From NCBI RefSeq assembly GCF_001625215.2, contig NC_030385.2, forward strand, positions 11,959,135-12,023,134: DNA of 64,000 nt, written 5' to 3'. Below, piece by piece: positions 17,001-27,209 of this stretch. The position numbers and the translations under genes are program-made. Below the pieces are notes generated by a model. The model did no database searches. It saw only the letters and a list, made by a program, of their open reading frames with translations, and had not been told where the DNA came from. Source of the stretch: Daucus carota subsp. sativus. Its lineage: Eukaryota > Streptophyta > Magnoliopsida > Apiales > Apiaceae. Each line of letters opens with the position of its first letter. The stretch's first letter is position 1.

Positions 17001-17717
17001 TTACGGAACAGGATAAGATTTGTTATTACACATGCATTTATAAGCCATGGGACATGTCTCTGCTTCGGCGAGGGAGGAGCAGCGAAAGTGTATCATGACC
17101 AGTCGGCAAGGGGAGCATGAACCACATGCATGCAAGCAATCAGGTAACCTTGATCCTGCTGTCTTATATGTCTCCACCACTCCTTCCATTTTCCAGGGTG
17201 TGTCTGTTCCCATCTCTTGGTTACCTGTACATTCATGTTCTTCTAACCATCAAAATATTAAAAGAAATGAACATAGAGATAGAGCACAGATACTTGGAGG
17301 AGGGAGGGAGGGAGCGAGAGAGAGGGAGAGGGAGTGTGGGAGAGAGAGGGGGAGGGAGGGAGGGAGCGAGAGAGCGAGAGAGAGAGAGGGGGAGGGAGAG
17401 AGAGAGAGAGAGAGGGAGAGAGAGGGAGAGAGAGGGAGAGAGAGGGGGAGAGAGAGGGAGAGAGGGAGCGAGAGCGGGAGGGAGAGAGAGAGAGAGGGAG
17501 AGAGAGGGAGAGGGAGGGAGAGGGAGAGGGAGAGGAGAGAGAGAGAGAGGGAGGGAGAGAGAGGGAGGGAGGGAGGGAGGGAGGGAGTACTTGTATCATG
17601 AGACTGAGCAGTCATCTTAGTGAGTGCGTCAGATTGGGGAAACAGCAGATTGAAAGCCAAAACAGTACTAGCATAACAGTAAAATAGTTTCCAAAGCTTA
17701 TTCGATTGCGAAGTCAT
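17001..17717 (-). CDS. EPF1: EPIDERMAL PATTERNING FACTOR 1 (stomatal peptide precursor)
   Basis: Exon 1 (17717-17591) and exon 2 (17224-17001) join in phase 1 across a GT-AG intron and give a 116-residue precursor. Residues 1 to about 31 are signal-peptide-like, with a hydrophobic stretch around LFYCYASTVLAFNLLF. The last 52 residues are the mature peptide, running from AGSRLPDC to the terminal YPVP, with eight cysteines arranged as in EPF1/EPF2 and a C-terminus (CPMAYKCMCNNKSYPVP) that matches EPF1. EPF1 is secreted by stomatal-lineage cells and, through ERECTA-family kinases and TMM, enforces one-cell spacing of stomata. The propeptide is short. The intron (17225-17590) is mostly a CT-rich microsatellite. 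The exon-2 assignment is very strong. The exon-1 join is inferred from frame, splice sites and the signal peptide. Confidence 0.9.
17294..17587. repeat. GAGAGGGA-type purine microsatellite (pyrimidine on EPF1 sense strand)
   Basis: Nearly 300 bp are built only from GA, GGGA and GAGC blocks on the + strand. It generates long open frames in several phases on both strands (Glu/Arg/Gly or Ser/Leu/Pro repeats) that are artefacts. It occupies most of the EPF1 intron, so the EPF1 transcript sees a long CT-rich tract. Confidence 0.95.
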
Positions 17718-18709
17718 TAGGAGTTGGGACACAAGCGTACATGAACACTACTACACTAGACAAATATATTAAAACGTATGTACACTACACATCACATATG
17801 AGGTATATATATGTGTGTAAATGGATTGATAGACATTGAAGAAAATCACAGGTAGAAAATGGAGAGAGGATGAAATCACAAATATATGGTGGGTGAAAAA
17901 TGGTGTAAAAATTATCACATGCTTTCCTCCTTTACACTGAATGGCACTGCAACCCAGTCACCACCACTAAAGCTAGTCCATTTACATTACGTGAACTTAC
18001 TCAGTTAGTCTTCATGCCATCTCATAAGAATTTAGCAGCTATCAACTTTGGACCTATCCATTCACTATTCATCGGCCCAGCATTTATGATACATGGGCTT
18101 GTTCGAATCATTGGATTTCACGAGTTTTCTGGGTGCTTGTCAAATTTGTGCATGCAATATTAATTTAGTCTTTTTTATAGTCATTTGTATGACCCAAGTG
18201 TGCCCATGTCAGGTGTCTACTACTGCAGCTTCAAACAAGATTCTACTTCATTTCGAATTCAGATGGCTGACCAAGCCGATGAAGAAAACAAGGCCTGTAG
18301 AGTAAGGAAAATTAGAGAAAAACCTTAAGATTCTCCAGTGAGCAGTCTGTCAAGTTAGATAGTGTACTTTAAAACTACTGTATTTTGCGAATTAGAATCT
18401 CTTGTAAAACTAGGCTCCTCTTGTCTCGGAAGTTAGAGTTGACAATAGACAAAAAAACAAAAAAGCAACTTCAACTTGTGCTAAAGCTACCATATAGAAT
18501 TCTAAAAAAAAAAACACAATCTCTAAAGATTGCCACAAAAATTTCTAAGAATTCATGCATCATATATTTTACCGATAATAATTATCATCACTAAGAACAC
18601 ACTAATAAACATGAAAACCGGCAAAAGTTCAAACTTCATATTATACACACACACCATTAAAGTCCTTACAAGCACTAAAAAGAACTCCAAAGAAGTACAG
18701 GATATATGG
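17718..18709. other. upstream region of EPF1 / downstream of the LanC-like gene
   Basis: Contains the putative EPF1 promoter (read leftward from 17718) and the 3' flank of the original LanC-like last exon. The 70-residue frame at 18093-18305 has no recognisable family. Confidence 0.4.
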
Positions 18710-21700
18710 TTAGAGTTGATAGGCAGGAAATCCAGCACTAGATGGTTCAATCATATCCAGGAAGAGGTAAGCCATTCCCCCGATTAGAGCCGGCCAAACG
18801 GGCGGGCCGGGGCGGTTCGGGCCGGTTCAGACGGTTCCCGAACCGCCACAGGAAGAACCGTAACCGGCACGTATTGGTTGACGGTCCGGTCCGTGCCGGG
18901 CCGGGCTGAGGAAAGTGAAAACCGGAACCGGCTTATACGGATTCTACGGGTTTGAAGGGTTAAGCGGATTGGCGGTTCAACCGGTCACGGTTCCACGGTT
19001 CAATTGCCGCGGTTTAGCAGACAGAAGCAGAGACACTGCCACAGTAGTCAATTAAGTGATCATTGTTTGTTTTTTGTTTTTTAATGCAAGTGCAAGTGTT
19101 TGTTTTTAGTGCACTGTGCAACTGTGACTTTGCAATGTAATTTGATTTTGGAATTTAATTGTTTCATTTAATTAATAAATAAATTATTATAAACTAATAA
19201 ATAAATGGTAAAAAGAGGGCAGTACCTCTTGTAAATTTTATAAATTAGAAAAAGATTTTACAAATAATGTGAGAGGACTCCTCTCTAAAAATTTTAACGG
19301 AACAAACCGCTTGTACAAACTAAATAAAAAAATACATAACGAAAGAAATTTTTTATTTATTCTTGTTCATTTGCCGAATTGCCGCCTTCGGACGACGAAG
19401 TATCCATCAACATCCAAGGATCTTCTTCCTCATCCGAGTCATCTTCTTGAAGTCCTTGTTGTCTTTGTCTTTTCGCAGCTTGGTCCCAATCTTTTTTACA
19501 AACACAAATCTTTACCGCATCTGGCGCGAGACTTGATCTTTTCTCATCCAAAACTCTTCTACCTGCACTAAAAGCCGACTCCGATGCAATTGTAGAGGCA
19601 GGGACTACTAATACGTCCCTTGCAATTTTAGCTAAAACTGGAAATTGTATCTCATGACTTCTCCACCATGTTAATATTTCAAAATCTTATCTTGTTTCTA
19701 ACTTCTACTCCACTTATTTATTTTAAACAAAAAGCAATTATTTTAAATTCACCCAAATTGGTCGCTTTGACTTAATTACAAATAAGTGTTTATTGTAGAA
19801 GTTCTAAGTTATTTATAAGTGAAAAATAATATTTAATTTATATATTTGAATATTTTTTATATTCACAACTTATCGAGTATAAAATCATTAATAATATAAT
19901 AAAATATTAAAAACTATCTTTTAAAATGATCTTTTATACTTTGTTAAATCAAATTTTAAGAATAAAAACTAGCCACAAAAAGGAGTAGAATTTTTAAACT
20001 AACAATTTGTCAAATTTTAACTCAATAGAACTTGTAATCTATATAAAAAAATATACTCAATATTTACTACTAGTTCATATATTCTAGTAATAATTTGCGT
20101 GAACTTAACATCATGATTGAGATTGACCAAACATAGTTTACATGCAAACATGCTCAAACAAGTAACACGGTTCACACGGTTCACGGAACCGCGGTTCACG
20201 CGGGTTGGCGGGCTACCGTGGTTCGCGGGTCGCGGTTAACCGCGGGCTTTCGCGGATCGCGGTTCCAGACGGTTCGAGCGGGTTTTACCGGTTTTGGCGG
20301 GCCGGTTTGTGACGGTTTGCGAATCGAAGATATGTGAACCGTAACCGGCTCGTCGTTAAACCTCGGTTCGGGCCGGTTCGTGCCGGTTCGAACCGGCACG
20401 TGAAAATACGGGCTAAATGTCGGTTCGGGCCGGTTCGGGCCGAGCCAAACCGCCCGTTTGGCCGGCTCTACCCCCGATGCCTTCAAACAGTGAATAAGGG
20501 CGATCTCCCCCATGCATTATTCCCTCTGATATAAGTTTTTGAGCTCTGTCAAGTAGAAAACAAGCAAATGCTTTGGCCTTGTACAAATATTGCACATCAC
20601 CTGTCAACTGATATAGTGAAAGAAACACATAGGCATTTCCACTGATTCCATGGCAGATACCGACTCGTTTAAGTAGACCACGGTTCCACACAACATCCCC
20701 TGCGTCCATGGCCGCTTGCTTGAACTCCTCATCACCAAAGAACTAACAAGAATTTGAATTCCAAGTGAAAAATAATCCTAATATTCAAAAGTGTATGAAT
20801 ATAGGAGATGTATTATAGCCAAGTGTGAATTGTGAAAGTATATCCAGGTTATGATTAGGAAGTACGTGATGTTACTGGTTAATGGTATCTAGTGGACTAT
20901 ATTAGTGTTAATCATTTATACAATCAAATGGAACTACAACAGTGATCTCTGGATGATCACTTTTCATTTATATTAGTTTCCTCAGCAATAAATTGTAGAC
21001 CACTGCAAAATAGAAAAGAAACCTCAAGACGTACCTTAGCTGCTCTCACAAGGGTAAGAGCAACTCCTGGAGCCCCATGGCACCAATGAACAAGACGGTC
21101 TGATTCGTTTCCTTCACTTGAAGGATAATTCCCACTGCGAAACCGGTTCTTCATCATGTATTGCAAAGTCCCCCTGACACTCTCTTTCTGGTCTGCGCTC
21201 AATTCCATGTCCATCAAAACATGCATAATTCCAGCTAACCCATGGGCAGCTCCCCAGTATTTTTTTCCATGCCATTCATACATTAAGGGACATCTTCCTT
21301 TTGAAAGTCTGCCAGAGTTTATTATATGATTGACTACTGCTCTCTGCACAACACAAAAATTGCATGAGACCATGGGAAAAAAGAGGCCACTGCGTGCTAC
21401 GAAGAGAACATGTTGCTCATCAGCACCCCTCCCCCTCCCACAAAAAAAAAGAGATGATGATATGAGGACATACCATTTGAGAGGCAGTAATTGCCTCATG
21501 ACCAGTATTCTTATATATGAATGAGCAAGCCCATAGGAATCCTGATCTACCATACAGCAATTCATCTGGAAGATCAGTAGGAAGCACAATCTACAATGAA
21601 ATATAGATACATATGTCACCGTATGGATCAGGTACATAGTATCAATGCTCAACATTTAATCACATACACATAGCATGTCATTACACCTCTCTAAATCGAG

Positions 21701-22545
21701 ATAAATAGTGACAAAGGAGCTGTTCGTCACCACTGTGCATTGCTACAACAGCACCCAGCGCATATACACCAGCCTGCCCACACAAGAATGTCACACGCCT
21801 GCAAACCCACAAATAAACATTGTTAAGACTTCCTTTCCTTTTAATTAAAATTAGTCGATTTCCTAACCATTCACTACAATTTCAACTCACAATAGGCTGC
21901 ACGACTCAAACAGAGAAAAATTTTCAGCACTTAGATTTAGCAATTTCGTTCTTTGCTTTTCTTCTAATTTCTAAAATTGGTTCACTCCACAATTACTCCC
22001 CTTACAAATTAAAATAGTCCTCAACAAATAAAGTCCAAGCAAGATCATAAAATTACTGGAAACAGATTTGACTGACACCATATTTGCAAACACAGTAAAA
22101 GACATAGGCAGTGTGATTATACCCAGAGGAGGCAGTGGAAGGGGAATCACAGGCGCGGATGATATCGGAGGAAATACGAAGATCATCGGGGTTTTTAGCA
22201 ACCTGGTAAGCTTTAAACAACAAGAAAGCCGTGCCCAAAGCACCAGTATAGAGTGTGTAGTCTCTGACACGCATGGAGGGACTCCATGTCTCTTTAACAA
22301 CCTGAAAATTGATTGAATCATATATCAAACAGTTGGTCGGCAGAGCAAAAAAAATAAGATACAATGGAACAGTAAATTAGTAATACGAGTTGTTTAAGGT
22401 GAAGAGCGGCTGTTTTGAACTTGTCAGCGAGTGTGTTGTACGGAAGAGAAAGAAGCTTCGCCAGAGAGTCTTGTTCGCTAGCAGCAACAGCTGCGTTTTC
22501 TGGGGTGAAATTTGGCATTTCGTTGTCAAAGTAACGCTCTGCCAT
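18710..22545 (-). CDS. LanC-like protein (GCR2/GCL family), last exon split by a hAT element
   Basis: Six exons on the minus strand: 22545-22387, 22301-22123, 21798-21687, 21590-21474, 21343-21035, and a last exon made of 20742-20471 plus 18776-18710. Leaving out the hAT and one target duplication gives a continuous 404-residue frame, the normal family length. The lanthionine-cyclase-like fold is shown by the repeated GxxG motifs (YTGALGTAF, CGQAGVYALG, YGRSGFLW, GAAHGLAGI, CHGAPGVAL, CHGISGNAY, FEGIGG). Zinc ligands C277, C322 and H323 are present, matching the spacing of human LANCL1. Animal LanC-like proteins add glutathione to dehydroamino acids; the plant role is unsettled, and an earlier claim that GCR2 is an ABA receptor is disputed. 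As assembled, translation runs into the transposon after FEGIGG, adds 18 foreign residues and stops at 20413 (401 aa). The final 21 native residues are lost. Confidence 0.9.
18785..20470. mobile_element. non-autonomous hAT element inside the LanC-like last exon
   Basis: The termini TAGAGCCGGCCAAACGGGCG and its inverse bound 1686 bp, flanked by a perfect 8-bp duplication CCCCCGAT (18777-18784 and 20471-20478). Both subterminal regions are dense in GGTTCGGGCCGG-type repeats. The interior retains only the 3' end of a transposase gene (next entry), so the element is internally deleted and must be mobilised in trans. Its reading direction matches that of the host gene. Confidence 0.93.
19357..19680 (-). 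pseudogene. hAT transposase C-terminal remnant (dimerisation domain)
   Basis: Reading leftward from about 19680, the frame gives WWRSHEIQFPVLAKIARDVL, then the hAT hallmark ASTIASESAFSAGRRVLDEK, then RSSLAPDAVKICVCKKDW and an acidic tail before a stop at 19357. This is the Dimer_Tnp_hAT region at the end of plant transposases. The BED finger and catalytic core that should precede it are absent, replaced by AT-rich sequence (19681-20150). Confidence 0.88.
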
Positions 22546-22738
22546 GGCGATTTCTTGGTTCAACTATGGATCAACTCTGAATCTCACCCTCTTTATGTTT
22601 GGTTTGCTAGCATATCTTCACACGTGCTATTACATATGGGGTGACACGTTGCACCCTTCAGCGAACTCTAGTGCTCACTCCGATTTCCGGTGTCTACTTT
22701 CTCTACTTATTGTGTGTCTGTTTGGGGACATAAATATA

Positions 22739-22916
22739 GCTGCCGTTTGGACAAACTTAAAAGAAATGACTTCTTATTTAAATTAGAGAAGTGAAGCAGA
22801 AGTGAGAAGTAAATAAGTAAATAAAGTGTTTAGAAAAGAAGCAGAAGCTTTACACAAACGGGTCAAGAAAAGCAGAAACAAGAAGCAGAAGCTGTTTCTG
22901 ATAAACAAACAGGCCC
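22739..22916. mobile_element. PIF/Harbinger-like MITE upstream of the LanC-like gene
   Basis: Begins GCTGCCGTTTGGACAAACTT and ends AACAAACAGGCCC, flanked by ATA. The interior (CTTTACACAAACGGG) matches the minus strand of the MITEs at 25562 and 46434, so the three form one family. It lies about 190 bp upstream of the LanC-like start codon. Confidence 0.65.
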
Positions 22917-23230
22917 ATAATTAAGCGCATATTAAAAGCTTGTTTTTTTTCAAAAGTGTATATTTTTACCATTTTTTAGATATAAATATTAAAGAATTGT
23001 TTCATATTTATCTATCTACTTCTACTTATATATATATATATATATATATATTAGCCCACGTTAGAAGCTGTTTCTGATAAACAAACAGGCCCATAATTAA
23101 GCGCATATTAAAAGCTTGTTTTTTTCAAAAGTGTATATTTTTACCATTTTTTAGATATAAATATTAAAGAATTGTTTCATATTTATCTATCTACTTCTAC
23201 TTATATATATATATATAATAGCCCACGTTC
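22887..23230. repeat. 176-bp tandem duplication, two copies
   Basis: The block from AGAAGCTGTTTCTGATAAAC to TAGCCCACGTT is present twice (starts 22887 and 23063). The copies differ mainly in the length of a TA microsatellite near each end. The unit fuses the end of the MITE at 22739 with the 3' end of the neighbouring SINE. Confidence 0.9.
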
Positions 23231-23340
23231 GTGTCAAGCCTCCATCCTGAGCAAATAAATTACCTAGCTCCGAACATGGGACTCGAACCAAGCACTCTTC
23301 ATTATAATTACACCACTCAAACCACTTGAGCTACACATGC
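23222..23340 (-). mobile_element. tRNA-derived SINE
   Basis: On the minus strand, GTGTAGCTCAAGTGGT (A-box-like) is followed about 30 bp later by GGTTCGAGTCCC (B-box), then a tRNA-unrelated body that ends in a TA-rich tail at about 23220. The acceptor stem and anticodon arm needed for a tRNA are not formed. Confidence 0.7.
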
Positions 23341-24174
23341 AATTAATTTTTTTACTCAAAAGCATTAAACTCATACATTAAAACTGTTGTATTTATATTC
23401 TTTTCAATATCTTATTTATTTGAGATAAGTTTTTGAGAAACATTTATTTGAGATAAGTTATTATTTCAGGTAAGTCTCATATGTTTTTTACATGATAGAT
23501 TAATATCCATAAATTAATTAATTACTTAATAAATTTAAATTTGAAAAAGAATTTGAACAATTGGGCTCGAGGCATGTTTCAGACTTCAAAAAATGGATAT
23601 AATTCATATTTGATTAAAATTGGACGAATTCAAATCTAACTTAATACTTTAAACGAGTACCGATACAATATTAGAGAAATTTAAGTCATGAATGTGAAAA
23701 ATAAGTACAAAAACTAAGATTTCGATGAGCATCTTTGAAAGGAAAAATTGATGGACTTTCAACATGGACTATGTCATATTATTTTTCTTTAATTATAAGA
23801 GGTGACTTATCAAGAGATTACAATATTTTGAAGAACATGAAATAAGATAACTGAAATAATATTTTCATTTAGATTACTTTTTATTTTAAACTTATGAACT
23901 CAGAATTCGACGTGTAACCAAATCTTATCAAAAAAAAGTATAGATATAAGAATACTGACAAAGACATCAAATTTGGTGTTAGAAAATATGTCTAAATGAT
24001 GTGATTTTGGTATTTGAAATATTATAACTTGTGATACAAAGGTGAATTTAGGGAAATTCTATGTTGTTAATCAAAAGTCAACCAAATAATAATAAAACGT
24101 GTTTATGAGACCTACTAAAAAGAATTGAGTTATAAATTTTACTTGCTTAAAATAAAATAACACAGACAAATAAG

Positions 24175-24222
<48 letters not shown>

Positions 24223-25561
24223 GTCTTAAAACTATAAATTTAATATGCCATCCATCAATGTATAACATACGAGTTAAATAAAATGATTCAAACTATAATT
24301 AAATTAATTAATCATTTAAAAATTAAACTAATAAAATATAATTAATTCTGAAATGGATAATCTGACGCGATAAGGTGAAAACTAATATCTGATTAAACGG
24401 GATTAGAACAAGAATAGTTTTCCATAATCCAGAATATTGAACACCTGATTTGATATTTAACAATTGAACATGATATGCTACATTGCTCACCCTTCAAAGA
24501 TAAGAGTATCATAATATTTAAAAATGTGAGTTTGCACAAAGCTAAAAAAGTAACTATACGACTAATTAAACTAAATATTTCTTATTTTCATGAACTTCAT
24601 GGTGCCTAACTGACATCTACTCTATTTTTGCTATTTGAGATGTGGTTTATAACAATTACATGAAAAATTACTAAAAGTCTTAATCAACAAGCTCAGAAAA
24701 CCAATGATAAAAAATTAATATTTCATAACAAGACAATATTATAACACGCGGTATCAAAATAATAATTATTTAATATTTTAAATTAACAAAAAAAATATAA
24801 GGCATTGAAGTACTATATAATTGATATGAAAATTAAAAGGATGAGCCACATCAAACGTGTAGAAATTCTTCGGGTACAATTATAAGGTTAGTAGTTCAAT
24901 TGATGTTTTTATAATAAATTAAGGTGGGGTCTTTTACATACAATATATGTTTCAATTATTATTTATACAAGGTGTGTGCAATATATGCTAAAAAATAATG
25001 TGTTGATGGTCTGTCCATCATATATCACTTAACTATTACAAAAACATACGCTTAAAAAAAGAGAAATAAATATAAAACAACGCGGACCACACATCTTCAT
25101 CTAATCATGATTTAGGATATCGTAATTCACATGTCAAGAACAAGTTTTCATATTGGATGAAATAATTTAATAATTTTCAACAACAAATTACAGATCTTTT
25201 TAATGAGATATAATATATTTGAATTCTAAAAATTTCAGTATTAATTTCGAATATAATTTTGAACATGTAGATAATATGATAGTGGCCTCTATATCCTAAC
25301 GAACTTGAATATAGAAATATCAGTTCAAATGTTGTTTTTGATCCATAATTTTTTTTGAATATAGTACATATTATTACTATCAATGCTATTAGATTGCAAA
25401 TGTTACATTTCATATTTACGTATTCTGTTAAAAAATAAGACGTAATAGTTATGCTCGGAATAATATGATGACATATGTTTAAAAGTAAGGGTTTACTACA
25501 GAGAAAAATGAAGTTTCACATAATTTTCTTCAGAAATAAGTCCTTATTTGTGAAAAATAAA
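23341..25561. other. AT-rich intergenic DNA
   Basis: No gene or clear element boundary seen. An (AT)n microsatellite fills about 24175-24218. The open frames here are short and of random composition. Confidence 0.5.
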
Positions 25562-25806
25562 GGTGGTGTTTGGCTGTCTTAAAAGTCCGGATTCTGTATT
25601 TATAAGTTAGAAGTATTTATTCGTCGGTTTGTGTAAAAAGCCAAGAAATACTTATAAGAAGTTGTGAATACTAACTTTTGTTTCATGACTTCTACTTCTT
25701 TCTCAAACAATTTAATCACTTATAAGTTTTAGGTTGCTTTTAACTTTCACTTCATTTTTTTACTCTGAGCAGTAATCACTTATTTTAAATTCACCCAAAC
25801 GCACCC
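25562..25806. mobile_element. PIF/Harbinger-like MITE (intact family member)
   Basis: GGTGGTGTTTGGCTGTC at the left pairs with CCCAAACGCACCCC at the right. The interior (TTATAAGTTAGAAGTATTTA, GTTTGTGTAAAAAG, TTCATGACTTCTACTTCTTT) aligns with the MITE at 46434-47845. It therefore serves as an empty-site reference for the Helitron inserted in that copy. Confidence 0.75.
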
Positions 25807-26149
25807 CAAGATTAGCAAATCGATCACATACTTTCTCAGTACTAGGCATTAGGCAAGGATTGCTCCGACCTTCCACATACCCGATTAGTTCCGACTTGTT
25901 TGGATATCTCTGAACCCGATTTATGGAATTTAGATCTGGATGAAGATTTTTATCAAATCCGAAAAAGTTTGGATTTAAATTTGGATCTTAAGTATACTGA
26001 GTCAATATCCGATTCAAAATCCAAAATCTTTTCCAAATTTTATCTAGACTCCGAACTCGAAAACAATCTGATAATATATGCATATATATCATAAATTATT
26101 AAATAAATTATTATCTTACATAGTTTTATGACAGTAATGAATATACATT

Positions 26150-26550
26150 ATTATATACTTATATATAATAAGCGTAAGGGAGATAATTTGGTTGCATGGT
26201 TGTATGGTCCATAAGCTTATCATCCGTTGGATCGTATATTGAACAAATAAGCACCATTAGATTTGAACAAAATTAACTTCTGTTCCATAAGACAACTGAT
26301 ATCTAATTACATGTTTATAATTTCTTTTCTGAATCCGCAACAAATTCTGTCTTTCATGTGTTTATGATTTGTTTTAATCCAAAATAAATATTTCCTACCA
26401 GTTTTATTTATGTTTATCAATTATAATCTAGAAACATATAAATTTTTAGAAAAATATTTAAATTACATTATAATAATTATAATATAAAATACATATGTAT
26501 AAATATAATGTAATAGAAGTTGGCGTCACATACAGTGCAAAATATTTTAA
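26150..26550 (+). mobile_element. Helitron-like fragment (5' part), related to 46598-47762
   Basis: TTATATATAATAAGCGTAAG and about 400 bp that follow (including CATAAGCTTATCATCCGTTG and a TTGGCGTCACATA block) align with the minus strand of the Helitron-like element at 46598-47762. No hairpin-CTAG 3' end is found before the next hAT element, so this copy is truncated. The 25807-26149 stretch before it holds only tetranucleotide-rich AT sequence. Confidence 0.55.
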
Positions 26551-27209
26551 AAGATTTCAAAATAAAAATAAAAGTGAGAAGAGTTAACTTACCTTAACAG
26601 TAAAATTCTTCAAATTGTGCTCCCAAAACAAATTTAAACATACACGTTAGGGCTGAGCAAAAATCCGAATAAATCCGAATCCGAAACCGAAACCGCTAAA
26701 AACCGCTGAAAACCGATCCGTATAAAACCGAACCGAAACCGAAACCGAAAATTTAAAAACCGAACCCGAAACCGATTATTCGGTTCCGGTTATAACTAGG
26801 AACCGATCCGAAAAAAACCGAACCGATCCGATTTTTAAAATAATTATAATATTTATATAATATTTATAGTTTATATAGAAATTTAAATTTTAAAAATAAA
26901 AACTTATATGTATATTAGACTTAGTTTTACCTATTCGAATAATAGTTACTGGTTAGGAGCTGGGGAGTCAATTGGGTTGGGCCTGTGCTTAATTTTAATT
27001 TGGTTGGGCAGTCTGTTGAATTAGGTTATGCTGCTTGTGCCTCACTCGATCATGTAGTCCACTGAAGCCAAAGAAGAATACACACAAACTGACAAACACA
27101 GATGAAAGATAGCCGCCTGATAACATAACACAAAGCCACACATATATTGAATCTAATACTCTTCGACAGTCCGACTCGCGCATCGTGAAGCTCGAATTAA
27201 AAGTTCACC

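Noticed and set aside
17047..17732. Four long open frames on both strands, rich in Arg/Glu/Gly or Ser/Leu/Pro
   Set aside because: They come from the GAGAGGGA microsatellite. Only the minus-strand EPF1 exons at either end are real.
20196..20534. Open frames on both strands, rich in Pro/Arg/Asn
   Set aside because: They are the hAT subterminal GGTTCGGGCC repeats read in frame. The minus-strand frame matters only as the tail of the interrupted LanC-like protein.
23222..23340. Possible tRNA gene on the minus strand
   Set aside because: The same reasoning applies: only the internal promoter boxes match, and the body and TA-rich tail are SINE-like.
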